DNA of 64,000 nucleotides from Sulfurimonas sp. (lineage in GTDB: Bacteria > Campylobacterota > Campylobacteria > Campylobacterales > Sulfurimonadaceae), in contig JAOFSE010000008.1 of the NCBI GenBank assembly GCA_028044295.1, positions 1-64,000 on the forward strand, written 5' to 3'. The notes under the pieces are model-generated. The model was not told where the DNA came from and made no database searches. It saw only the letters and a program-made list of their open reading frames with translations. Made by a program: the position numbers and the translations under genes. Every line of letters starts with the position of its first letter. Within the stretch, counting starts at the first letter, position 1. Shown here in pieces: positions 57,101 to 64,000 of this stretch.

Positions 57101-57527
57101 GAGTTGCATAACCTTTTGCACAGTTACGTCCACGAGAACCTGGATGTAATGGGTTACCCATATACTTTTTAACTGTAAAAGTTTTTTTATCAATCCAAGC
57201 TGTTAAACCACAAGATGCCTCACAGTTTGAACATGCTGTTGGAACAATAGCATAATCATTTACTTCTATACCGTCTGGGTTAGATTCACTTCTAACACCC
57301 TTACGTTCTAGACCACCTCTTTTCCAGTCATCACCATCTAACTCTTTAAAGTCAGACCACTCTTCCATTGGAGGGTAGAATGATAATGAATCTGGAGTGT
57401 CTGTAAACTTACTCTCACTGATAGACTCAGCAATAGCATCAGTTGTAAACACACCTTTTGCAATAGTAGCACCTGCAACAGTAAATGCAGCGCCCTTTAA
57501 AAATGTTCTTCTACTTTCTAAATACAT
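54111..57527 (-). CDS. Molybdopterin oxidoreductase catalytic subunit (Psr/Phs/Soe-like)
   Basis: A 1138-residue CISM-family enzyme. A twin-arginine signal (SRRTFLKGAAFTVAGATIAKG, residues 5-25) sends it to the periplasm. The FeS cluster has Cys99, 102, 106 and 136 (ACSNCEASCG...RNCAKG). The likely Mo ligand is Cys232 in SHTNICSSGG. The size exceeds typical PsrA and SoeA (about 750-1000), giving a long C-terminal region. It may reduce polysulfide, thiosulfate or tetrathionate, or oxidise sulfite; sequence alone does not say. It is last in a B-C-A operon, and a bidirectional hairpin follows it. Confidence 0.85.
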   Translation of the reverse strand: MYLESRRTFLKGAAFTVAGATIAKGVFTTDAIAESISESKFTDTPDSLSFYPPMEEWSDFKELDGDDWKRGGLERKGVRSESNPDGIEVNDYAIVPTACSNCEASCGLTAWIDKKTFTVKKYMGNPLHPGSRGRNCAKGYATQSQMYDPDRIAFPLKRAPGSARGEGKWIRTTWDEAMTTIGNKMHDAMKGDDELSKKSCMFHVGRPNENGFTGKVWHTLGQDCFNSHTNICSSGGRTPTIQWANDDRSSPDWANAKLIFLNSSHAADAGHYFQQAAGHIADARKKGAKLVVMDPRMSNSAGMADLWIAAWPGTEAAIYLYLVQRMLAEDKVNKAFVKKWFNWEVMMDNRDYLDFMVSKGYISKAPKGNDFDSFLDMLKELYAPYTLDYAVKETHVPGYKLEQLYDMVIWADTSISSYFWRAAAAGNRGGWTSGRTGFLMLGMRGAIGPEGGTFFHHWHVISVGGKGGSATVGQGKRGSNIPKIDVYNELSWPPEWPLSTYEMSYLLPHLLADKKWQQKWRDKGLKVADKLAVWIPRMYNPVWINPDGFRWIETIKDESKMELTFNLSPVWSETNWYVDYILPVGLAGERHDQHSEATMPARWTSFRQPVMRVALEKAGWKPNNPNRATLEAHIKSGLGEVWEENEFWFDMCVNYIDPKGDVFLDAAKTKTIKSMWESKKNPGKPVTIEEWYDAAFGDNLPNLKKTATSDDRYKNAEYPVYEYMRDHGAWMEENHIYSAQEKEIKDDGKNYISHGHKYDKKHVSINKRTGVMTAKSHGKKKPIGIEIDGVKMEGFATLDKKLDFFCEWFADDWKWPEYAVPIYPRNEEEKKEMVHITSHVNHSYMTEENSYALNTVFRLPYNIHTRSANSKHLMEISQNHDPIWIATGDAKKQGFKRGDAIRVRITDSVTGLESGYFVAMAVPTEGVLPGTLACSHHGGRWKLVNSVSVPNGVTDGKVDSQPITRNMNDPKFMAHSPENVGKDGAQIKIEDYDGTSGMNSYGVPTAELQMDGKEGKMKYTQGIKPFASERFADYNKDSQNIWWDGLSGSWQNAVAAVHPDPISGMHCWHQKVILEPAQAGDKIGDIYVNYDNNFKIYEGWRDDLTRGLDENSTLRRPEHIKRPWVPLSHKAYKVKIKK

Positions 57528-57540
57528 TAAAATTCTCTCC

Positions 57541-58443
57541 CTAACTCATCGGTAATAATTGTGGAATTACTAGCCATACATGTTTAACTATAGCTAATCC
57601 TACTAGTGCTAATATAGCAGCTAGTTTTAAAATACTTTCACTTTTGCTTGATCTACTTAATAGAACTAAAGCCATTGGTAAAATATAAGTTATCCATTGA
57701 CCTAACCAGAATGCAACAGTCCACTCACCATCACCTTTGATATATTCAATTACTGCAGCAACTTCTTCTGCTTTCATTGGGCCAAAAATATACTCTGACA
57801 TATAAATGATAAAAGCCATTAGTGCACTTAAACCAAGAACAACGCCTAAAGTTTTTTTAGCTTCGTAAGAAAGCTTATCTCCACCAACTAAAATCATAGC
57901 TGCTGAACCAGAAAGTAAAGCTGCTAAAATCATCTGTGCAGACTCTGTTGGCATTTGCCATAACTCACGTGCTGTACATTGCGCCATTAAAGCTGCTGTA
58001 TAAAGTGTTACTGGAATAGCTAATATAGTTACCCATAATAATACTTTGTCATATGTCTCATCATTTTTCTTCCAAGCAAGGAAAACTAGAAGAGTTAAAA
58101 GACCTAAGAATGCAGATGCCATAAATGAACCTATAGTAATAGCTGACGTCCAATGAGGGTGGAAAAATATATGCCACATTCTAAATGGTTGGTGTAAATC
58201 TGCAAGTGTAAATAAAAGGAAAATATTAATAAATGCAAAAGCAACTACTGCAGTATGTAATCTTAACTTACTAGCTGAGTCCGGATGCATTCTAAGAAGT
58301 AAGAACAACATAAAAATTACACCTGTTCCTATACTTTTTGCCCACATATTAACTGTAACTAACCATGGCCAAACTATACCAGGTAAACCAACGTCTAATG
58401 TTACTACAGCATTTGTTGCTGCTAAAACTTCATGAGCTGCCAT
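57541..58443 (-). CDS. NrfD-family membrane anchor subunit
   Basis: A 300-residue protein with eight or nine helices in the NrfD/PsrC pattern (VWPWLVTVNMWAKSIGTGVIFMLFLLL, LFTLADLHQPFRMWHIFFHPHWTSAITIGSFMAS). It should exchange electrons with quinones and hold the FeS subunit at the membrane. The TAATG overlap with the FeS subunit gene gives coupled translation. It is followed 13 bp later by the molybdoenzyme gene. Confidence 0.9.
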   Translation of the reverse strand: MAAHEVLAATNAVVTLDVGLPGIVWPWLVTVNMWAKSIGTGVIFMLFLLLRMHPDSASKLRLHTAVVAFAFINIFLLFTLADLHQPFRMWHIFFHPHWTSAITIGSFMASAFLGLLTLLVFLAWKKNDETYDKVLLWVTILAIPVTLYTAALMAQCTARELWQMPTESAQMILAALLSGSAAMILVGGDKLSYEAKKTLGVVLGLSALMAFIIYMSEYIFGPMKAEEVAAVIEYIKGDGEWTVAFWLGQWITYILPMALVLLSRSSKSESILKLAAILALVGLAIVKHVWLVIPQLLPMS

Positions 58444-59081
58444 TAGTGACCTCCTATAGGCATGTTAGATGTGATTTTACCAAATAAATCATGACCTTCT
58501 GGACGGAATGATGCTAATGGATTTAGTGCAACGTTACCACCATTTACATAGTAATGATGAGGATTAGTCCCTTTTTCAGGTTTACGAACTTGAATATTTG
58601 ACTGGTTTTGTTGAATATATTTAGAAATATTTGATGTTGCATCATCAAGATCTCCAAAAATATTTGCTTCAACAGGACAAGCAACAACACAAGCTGGCAT
58701 CATACTTGAAGCAATTCTATGTGCACAATATGTACATTTATCAGCTGTATTTGTTTGAGGGTCTATATAGATTGCTCCATATGGACAAGCCATAACACAA
58801 CCTGCACAACCAATACAACGTTCTTTATCAATATTCACAATACCGTTATCAATGTAATGTAATGCACTTACTGGACATATTCTCTCACACGGTGCATTTT
58901 CACAATGATTACATCTAAGTGGAGTAAATGTTCTTTTAGTTTCAGGGAAAGTTCCCACATCTACATACTTAACACGAAGTCTCCATGTACTAAGTGGAAC
59001 TTCATTTTCCACTTTACATGCGATTTCACAACCTTTACATCCCATACATAGGTGCAAATCAACTAGGAAGCCTAATTGCAT
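58443..59081 (-). CDS. 4Fe-4S ferredoxin-type electron transfer subunit (PsrB/NrfC-like)
   Basis: A 212-residue protein with four [4Fe-4S] cluster motifs: CMGCKGCEIAC, CNHCENAPCERICP, CIGCAGCVMACPYGA and CTYCAHRIASSMMPACVVACP. It passes electrons between the NrfD anchor and the Mo subunit. The ATG at 59081 has GGAGAATAT just upstream and begins MQLGFLVDLHL, the family start; an earlier ATG would add 10 residues and disturb it. It is the first gene of the B-C-A operon. It has no signal peptide, so it may co-export with the Tat-targeted catalytic subunit. Confidence 0.93.
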   Translation of the reverse strand: MQLGFLVDLHLCMGCKGCEIACKVENEVPLSTWRLRVKYVDVGTFPETKRTFTPLRCNHCENAPCERICPVSALHYIDNGIVNIDKERCIGCAGCVMACPYGAIYIDPQTNTADKCTYCAHRIASSMMPACVVACPVEANIFGDLDDATSNISKYIQQNQSNIQVRKPEKGTNPHHYYVNGGNVALNPLASFRPEGHDLFGKITSNMPIGGH

Positions 59082-59252
59082 ATATTCTCCTTGTAGCCAT
59101 ATTAATGGCATATATTTATAAATAAGATTTCTTACTGCTAGTATATTATCTTTATAAAGCTTAAATTAGTTATAAAAATAATATTTCTAATTAAGAATTC
59201 TCAAGCATGTGGATATATGAACTTTATCGGAATAAACAAGGGGGTAACCCGT

Positions 59253-59741
59253 CTACTCGTCTTCATCATCTTCGTCATCCATTGCGTTTTCAGCAAGACA
59301 AGCTCTACCTTCAGAGTGATCTTTAACGTGAGCTCCATATGTGTATGTAAGTTCTCCACCTATTTTACCTTGATATACAATACCTGCTGAGACTAAGGCT
59401 AAAAGAACTACTGCTACAACCTCAACTTTGAACATCTCTTTCTTACAACCGAATATTTTTATAAGTGCAATTACTGGCAAAGAGATCACTAAGTATAATC
59501 CATACTCTTTATGCTGTAAAAGTAAGCTTTTTCCATCTCCAGAAAGAAATTTATACACTTCCATACCATCCTCTTTTCCTGTAAAAAAGGCACCTACTAT
59601 AAAAATTGCTGCGAAGGCTAAAAACCTTGTAGAAACTTTTGACATAAACTCTGTTGGTTTATATAAATAAATTAGACCTAAAACTAAAGAAATAAGGGGT
59701 AAAGATATAGCGAAGTGTGCTACGGCTGGGTGAATCATCAT
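59253..59741 (-). CDS. DUF2231-like small membrane protein
   Basis: A 162-residue protein with about four helices beginning MMIHPAVAHFAISLPLISLVLGLIYLY, the His-Pro plus helix start of DUF2231-type membrane proteins. It ends in a very acidic tail (ENAMDDEDDEDE). Its role is unknown; relatives may bind haem or serve respiration. It is co-directional with, and 141 bp upstream of, the molybdoenzyme operon, with AT-rich sequence and a weak GGGTTACCC hairpin between. It is divergent from a response-regulator gene. Confidence 0.7.
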   Translation of the reverse strand: MMIHPAVAHFAISLPLISLVLGLIYLYKPTEFMSKVSTRFLAFAAIFIVGAFFTGKEDGMEVYKFLSGDGKSLLLQHKEYGLYLVISLPVIALIKIFGCKKEMFKVEVVAVVLLALVSAGIVYQGKIGGELTYTYGAHVKDHSEGRACLAENAMDDEDDEDE

Positions 59742-59795
59742 GTAATATCCTTTATATTTTTTAAACTACATACAATAGTTTACACTTTAATACAT

Positions 59796-59840
59796 AATTT
59801 ATTCTTATATATTAAAAAAACTGTAGAAAAAGAATAAATT
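59796..59840. promoter_or_regulatory. Perfect inverted repeat in divergent promoter region
   Basis: Arms AATTTATTCTT (59796-59806) and AAGAATAAATT (59830-59840) are perfect 11-mers separated by 23 bp. They lie between the DUF2231 gene and the OmpR-type response regulator. It could be an operator for the regulator or an mRNA element. No T tract. Confidence 0.45.
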
Positions 59841-59896
59841 AATATATAGTTAGTATACTTCATCTATTAAAACTCATATACAGGCGAATAATAACT

Positions 59897-60610
59897 TTGG
59901 ACTTTAAAACTTTAAAACAATTAACTTCTAATCTTTCTATTTTATATGTAGAAGATGAATCTCACTTACGTGAGACAAGTGAATCTCTTTTTAATAATCT
60001 ATTTTTAACCGTTGTAACCTCTATTGATGGTGTAGATGCACTTCAAAAATATAATGATTTTTACAAAAAACATAATAAATACTATGACATAGTCATAAGT
60101 GATATTAAAATGCCTCATATGGATGGTATAGAATTAAGTAAAAAAATATTATCAATAAATAAAGAGCAAAAAATTATTATTGTTTCCGCATATGATGATA
60201 AAGAATACTTGATAGAACTTCTAAATATAGGCATAAATGGATTCTTGCAAAAGCCTTTATCTCCAAATAATATTATTGAAACTATATATAGAACTTGTTC
60301 TTCTTTACAAAACTCAAATATCTATAACTTATATGATGGATACAGCTTCGACCTTTCTATACCTGCACTACTCTTTGAAGATAAAAAGGTTGACCTAAAC
60401 GATAATGAATTAAAACTACTAACGCTTTTTATGAAACATAAGAAAAATGTTTTTACTCCTATAGAAATATTTAATCATCTCAACTATGAAGATGTAGAAA
60501 AAGATTTTTCATCCGATGCTGTGAAAAGTTTAATCAAAAGGTTAAGGAAAAAGGTTCCTGCAGGTCTTATAAAAAACACAAGCCAAGTTGGTTATGGGAT
60601 AGACTTTTAA
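59897..60610 (+). CDS. OmpR-type response regulator
   Basis: A 237-residue regulator: REC (~12-128, YVEDESHLRET acidic pocket, phospho-acceptor Asp in IVISDIKMPHMDG, KP in LQKPLS), then a winged helix (VDLNDNELKLLTLFMKHKKNVFTPIEIFNHL, VKSLIKRLRKKV, TSQVGYG), so it should bind DNA. The start is TTG; no Shine-Dalgarno is clear. No sensor kinase gene is adjacent. It overlaps the convergent regulator gene by 4 bp at the stops. Confidence 0.92.
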   Translation: MDFKTLKQLTSNLSILYVEDESHLRETSESLFNNLFLTVVTSIDGVDALQKYNDFYKKHNKYYDIVISDIKMPHMDGIELSKKILSINKEQKIIIVSAYDDKEYLIELLNIGINGFLQKPLSPNNIIETIYRTCSSLQNSNIYNLYDGYSFDLSIPALLFEDKKVDLNDNELKLLTLFMKHKKNVFTPIEIFNHLNYEDVEKDFSSDAVKSLIKRLRKKVPAGLIKNTSQVGYGIDF

Positions 60611-62049
60611 AAGAAGTCTATCTCTTCACAAACTTCATCTTCAGCTGTTTCGTCATATTCTATAAACATTATTATTGTATCTACATTTGAAAAAAATGAA
60701 TCATTTAAAAAATCATGATTTGGTATGTTATTTTGAAATATCTCTTTTCTCCATACAATTAAATCATTTACAAACCCTTCTACTAAAGCACTAATGTTTG
60801 ACATTTTTTCTCTATCATCAAAAAGTAATTGTGAATTATCATAAAGATTCACACCAAGCTTAACTATACATGCTCCTAACTCTGAAAAAATCGGATAATT
60901 GCTTAAAATAGTTCCATACCTTCTAATATCTTCTCCTAATCTACAGTATTCATCTAAAGTAGAGCTATGGTTCATAGTAACAGATACTGCTAAAGAATCT
61001 ATTTCATCTTCTAGGTCTTCTAACTCATATATATCATTATCTATAATATATTCCAAATAGTTTATCTCTTCATTTACTGTGATTTCTTCTTGCTTTTCTG
61101 GCTCTTTTACTTTAGCCTGCTTTTTCACCTTAGATTCAAAACCATTAAGCTCTAAATAGCTACGAATCACTCCTTCAAAATTTTTATCCAATATAAAAGA
61201 TATTTTCTCATAAAGCATGCTATTAAAACTATATTTAGCAAATATAAGAGATGTTATAGTGTTTTTAAACTCTACACATATTATAAATATATCCGTAAGC
61301 TGTAGGTTTTTATTTTTAAAAAATTCCAACATCAGCATCATCGCAGGGCACTGTCCAACATCTTTTTTTTCTTTTATAACTTCAATAAAATATTCTATCA
61401 CATGCACACCATAATGGCTTCTGAAAAATTCTAGATCAATCTCATATTTTTTTAAGTTAGCCTGTACTAAATTATGATTTACCCAAGTATGTGAAATAGC
61501 CTCTGTATTAGGTACTATTGAATCTAATACATCTTTAGGTGAGTAAACATATTCAAGGTTTACTTTATCTCCACTTAGTATATTTGTATCTTCTATTTGC
61601 TTGTAATGTTTCTCCACTACTTTTCTATCCGATATAGATTGAGAAGTTGTATAAAGTGTATATTTAAGTTGCGCATCTTGTATAGGCTTAGTTATAAACC
61701 CTTTTACCCCGAGTTCTATAGACTTCAGTAGATAACTAGAATCACTATGAGCTGTAATAAATATAATTGCTTGCTCATGGTTGAAACTTCTAATCTTTGT
61801 GCACATTTCGATACCATCCATTTGTGGCATCTTAATATCTGAAATTACAATATCATACGCATCACCATTTTCATTTGCGTACTCTCTATATTTGTTATAA
61901 CCATCTTCTCCATTTTCAGCTGTATCGACAAGCTTGAAATAATCATTTAGAAAAATAGTCGTTGAATTTCTCAATTCTTTATCATCTTCTACATACAGTA
62001 CGTTAAGATCTTTGGAGTATTCTAGTATTAGGTTAGCATTAATGTTCAT
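60607..62049 (-). CDS. Response regulator with large uncharacterised output region
   Basis: A 480-residue protein. REC (~10-130; acidic YVEDDKELRNST, Asp in IVISDIKMPQMDG, KP in ITKPIQ) is followed by ~350 residues unlike any output domain I recognise. That part is helical: a segment at ~190-300 (SIVPNTEAISHTWVNHN, YFIEVIKEKKDVGQCPAM), a Lys/Glu linker (~310-330), and a C-terminal block with WRKEIFQ and EEIDFF at the end. Comparable RECs with this tail recur in Campylobacterota. It is 3 bp downstream of the REC-GGDEF-EAL gene and probably co-transcribed. Confidence 0.75.
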   Translation of the reverse strand: MNINANLILEYSKDLNVLYVEDDKELRNSTTIFLNDYFKLVDTAENGEDGYNKYREYANENGDAYDIVISDIKMPQMDGIEMCTKIRSFNHEQAIIFITAHSDSSYLLKSIELGVKGFITKPIQDAQLKYTLYTTSQSISDRKVVEKHYKQIEDTNILSGDKVNLEYVYSPKDVLDSIVPNTEAISHTWVNHNLVQANLKKYEIDLEFFRSHYGVHVIEYFIEVIKEKKDVGQCPAMMLMLEFFKNKNLQLTDIFIICVEFKNTITSLIFAKYSFNSMLYEKISFILDKNFEGVIRSYLELNGFESKVKKQAKVKEPEKQEEITVNEEINYLEYIIDNDIYELEDLEDEIDSLAVSVTMNHSSTLDEYCRLGEDIRRYGTILSNYPIFSELGACIVKLGVNLYDNSQLLFDDREKMSNISALVEGFVNDLIVWRKEIFQNNIPNHDFLNDSFFSNVDTIIMFIEYDETAEDEVCEEIDFF

Positions 62050-62052
62050 ATC

Positions 62053-63744
62053 TTACACATTACCTATATTTTCAAGGGGTTCACTAAAATAATAACCCTG
62101 ATACTCATCTACATTTAACTCTTTTAACATTTCAAATATAGTTTTAGAGTGAACAAATTCCGCTATAACTTTAATACCGAGCTTATGCGAGAATCCTACT
62201 ATAGCTTCTACTAAGGTGAATGAACGGTTATTTGTATCAATATCTTTAACTAGAGAACCATCAATTTTCAGATAATCAGGTTCTATTTCTAAAATATGCT
62301 CAAAATTAGAAAATCCAGTACCAAAATCATCTATAGCTACCTTAACACCATACTTTTTAAAACGAAGTATAAAAGACTTTACATCAGAATAGTTTTCTAT
62401 ACTCTCATTTTCAGTTAGCTCAAATACACATCTACTACCAACTTCTACATGTAAGTTTAAAAATTCTTCTATTCTATCTACTAATTCAATGTTTTTTATA
62501 TCACTGTATGTAAAATTAATACTTAATACATCTTTAGTGTTTGCTAAATAGTGTAATGATGTAAAAATTACATTTTCTGAGAGTTTGTCATAAAGCTTGG
62601 TTTTTATAGATACATCCAAAAAGTGAAAAGGAGAAATTAACTTTTTACTATCTCTATCGCGTAATCTCATTAAAGACTCACTCTTTATAACTTTTCCAGA
62701 CACATCAACAATAGGTTGATAAACCGTAACAACTCTATTTTCATCTATTGCAGAAATAATTTCATCTCTTACGTCAAGTATATGCTGACTCTCTTTTTTA
62801 TGGTTAATTTCATCACTATAATATGTATACCTTTTAGAGTAGTCTTTAGAATACTCTAATGCTGTTCTTGCTGATTCGTAGGGATTCTCATTCCCTATTG
62901 AGATTCCAATACTCACATCAACTGTTATGGTATATCCATCAACTGATAGCTTCAAAGAATTTAAGTTTGTAACTAGTAAGTCTATAAATGATTTATAGTT
63001 AGTATCTTTATTTGTGTTCTTATCTAAAATAGCAAATTCATCAGAAGACAATCTGTATATGTTGTATGTGCTACCAGCTATTAAGTCATTTAACTCTTTT
63101 GCAAAAGAAGCTAATACTTTACTACCAATACTACTCCCATATACCTCATTAACAACTCTAAACTTATCAATATCTACCAAGAAAACAGTTGGGGATGATA
63201 CAGTTTCCAGGTCGTTAAAAAACGAGTATCTACTATACATCTCTGTAACTGAATCATAATGTAATTTATGTTCAATGAATTGATTTCTTTTTTGAACTTC
63301 TGACTCTAGGTGAGATTGATAATTATCACTCATTTTTAATAGATGTATTTTCTGAGTCACTTTATATAGTGCATTTAAAACTTGATCATGTTTTATTGGT
63401 TTAGTTATGTAGGAGTCTATATTTAAATCAATCGCATCTAAAAAGTATTTGCTATCACTATGAGCAGATAAAAATATAACTGCTATATCCTTATCCGTTT
63501 CCCTAATCTTCTTTAACATATCTATTCCGTTTAGATTAGGCATAGATATATCACTCAAAATTAGATCAAACTTCTCTGCATTAAACTTTTCAAGAGCATC
63601 TTCTCCATCTACAGCTGTGACTATATTTTCAAAAAAATTGTTTAATAGGTTTAATGTTGTTGTAAAAGCATTTGGATCATCCTCAACGTATAGCAGTTTA
63701 AGATCTCTGCTCATTGATAATAGCTCTTTCATATTTGCAAACAT
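62053..63744 (-). CDS. REC-GGDEF-EAL protein (likely c-di-GMP phosphodiesterase)
   Basis: A 563-residue protein. REC has Asp65 in LILSDISMP and KP in ITKPIK. The GGDEF domain (~165-310) has SSDEF (233-237) instead of GGDEF, so cyclase activity is unlikely and it may only bind GTP. The EAL domain (~330-560) has ESL (356-358), a Glu in VFELTENES, DDFG (472-475) and YLKIDG, all the residues needed for c-di-GMP hydrolysis. Upstream is AAAGGGTG. It is the first gene of the pair with the REC-unknown regulator. Phosphorylation probably controls phosphodiesterase output. Confidence 0.92.
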   Translation of the reverse strand: MFANMKELLSMSRDLKLLYVEDDPNAFTTTLNLLNNFFENIVTAVDGEDALEKFNAEKFDLILSDISMPNLNGIDMLKKIRETDKDIAVIFLSAHSDSKYFLDAIDLNIDSYITKPIKHDQVLNALYKVTQKIHLLKMSDNYQSHLESEVQKRNQFIEHKLHYDSVTEMYSRYSFFNDLETVSSPTVFLVDIDKFRVVNEVYGSSIGSKVLASFAKELNDLIAGSTYNIYRLSSDEFAILDKNTNKDTNYKSFIDLLVTNLNSLKLSVDGYTITVDVSIGISIGNENPYESARTALEYSKDYSKRYTYYSDEINHKKESQHILDVRDEIISAIDENRVVTVYQPIVDVSGKVIKSESLMRLRDRDSKKLISPFHFLDVSIKTKLYDKLSENVIFTSLHYLANTKDVLSINFTYSDIKNIELVDRIEEFLNLHVEVGSRCVFELTENESIENYSDVKSFILRFKKYGVKVAIDDFGTGFSNFEHILEIEPDYLKIDGSLVKDIDTNNRSFTLVEAIVGFSHKLGIKVIAEFVHSKTIFEMLKELNVDEYQGYYFSEPLENIGNV

Positions 63745-63805
63745 TTCACAACACCCTTTTTTGATACATAAACTATATCAAAAAATAGTGTCATAAATGT
63801 GTCAA

Positions 63806-64000
63806 TTATTTGCTTAATCTAACCCTTACAGACTGTTCATGAGCAGTTAATCCCTCTGTATTTGCGATGAGAGCACAGTCCTCTCCAATTTCATTAATAG
63901 CTTTTTTACTAAATGAAATAATTGAAGTTTTTTTCATAAAATTTTCAACTCCAAGAGGAGAGTAAAATTTTGCAGTTCCTCCTGTTGGAAGTGTATGATT
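63806..64000 (-). CDS. hisD: Histidinol dehydrogenase, C-terminal fragment (runs off the window)
   Basis: The last 64 codons of a leftward gene: NHTLPTGGTAKFYSPLGVENFMKKTSIISFSKKAINEIG, ending EGLTAHEQSVRVRLSK. This is the conserved HisD C-terminus, with NH-LPTGGTA and EGL-AH motifs including a zinc/catalytic His. The enzyme oxidises histidinol to histidine with NAD. Only the 3' part is present, so the start and the rest of the operon are unknown. A 61-bp AT-rich gap separates it from the REC-GGDEF-EAL gene. Confidence 0.93.
   Translation of the reverse strand, partial: NHTLPTGGTAKFYSPLGVENFMKKTSIISFSKKAINEIGEDCALIANTEGLTAHEQSVRVRLSK

Noticed and set aside
59205..59252. A GGGTTACCC hairpin after the DUF2231 gene as a terminator
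   Set aside because: The stem is only 3-4 bp with no T tract, too weak to list as a feature.

Overview
The window is AT-rich chromosomal DNA from a member of the Campylobacterota (former Epsilonproteobacteria), most like Sulfurimonas or a close relative. The evidence is an aclBA ATP-citrate lyase pair (reductive TCA cycle, hence CO2 fixation), an hspR-cbpA heat-shock pair, the compact rpmH-rnpA-yidD-yidC-jag-mnmE cluster, epsilon-style flagellar genes with sigma-54 and sigma-28 promoters, many stand-alone response regulators, multihaem cytochromes and a Psr/Soe-type molybdoenzyme complex. The genus is inference; no rRNA or tRNA gene was seen. There is no prophage, IS element, CRISPR array or plasmid-like block. 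Genes are close-packed, with no gene-free stretch above 300 bases. The longest are 50161-50377 (AT-rich promoter/operator region) and 59742-59896 (inverted repeat and promoter).

Layout. 1-4 kb: a pseudopilin, then aclB-aclA with a clear terminator. 4-11 kb: membrane glycosyltransferase, trpG/pabA, an orphan OppC-type permease and a flagellar operon (flgI, flgJ, flgM, flgN, flgK), all leftward. 10.7-13.3 kb: five overlapping genes from a hypothetical gene to rsmD. 13.3-20 kb: murA, hspR, cbpA, an FAD oxidoreductase, gph and purH. 19.7-29.8 kb: pfkA, a NIF3/YqfO-like protein, a diguanylate cyclase, purL, cytochrome c, a GreA/GreB-family factor, HDOD protein, RNase R and holA. 29.8-33.2 kb: a signalling island with a hybrid histidine kinase, a GAF protein and a frameshifted double-receiver paralogue. 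33.3-42.8 kb: ilvC, ruvX, mnmE, jag, yidC, yidD, rnpA, rpmH, a tetrahaem cytochrome and clpB. 42.8-54 kb: PLP enzyme, parvulin, nth, cmoA, fbaA, a FapA-like protein, a small HTH cassette, HU, cyclophilin, Pit transporter and a TlpA-like protein. 54-59 kb: a B-C-A ordered molybdopterin oxidoreductase complex. 59-64 kb: a DUF2231-like protein, three response regulators (one REC-GGDEF-EAL) and the 3' end of hisD.

How the genes work together. aclBA supplies acetyl-CoA from citrate, while pfkA, fbaA and gph serve sugar-phosphate metabolism. Periplasmic cytochromes and the Mo enzyme point to sulfur-compound or anaerobic respiration. Flagella and c-di-GMP proteins control motility. HspR probably controls both cbpA-hspR and clpB, because matching HAIR-type operators overlap the -35 boxes of both promoters.

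The most unusual signals are: (i) a 10-bp palindrome YTACATGTAR present 19 times, far above my rough expectation, in two different reading frames; (ii) an rnpA gene with no ATG/GTG/TTG start, probably using AUU; (iii) the matched HAIR promoters; (iv) a frameshifted double-receiver gene beside its intact paralogue; and (v) three genes whose -10 box sits 6-7 nt before the start codon, suggesting leaderless mRNAs.
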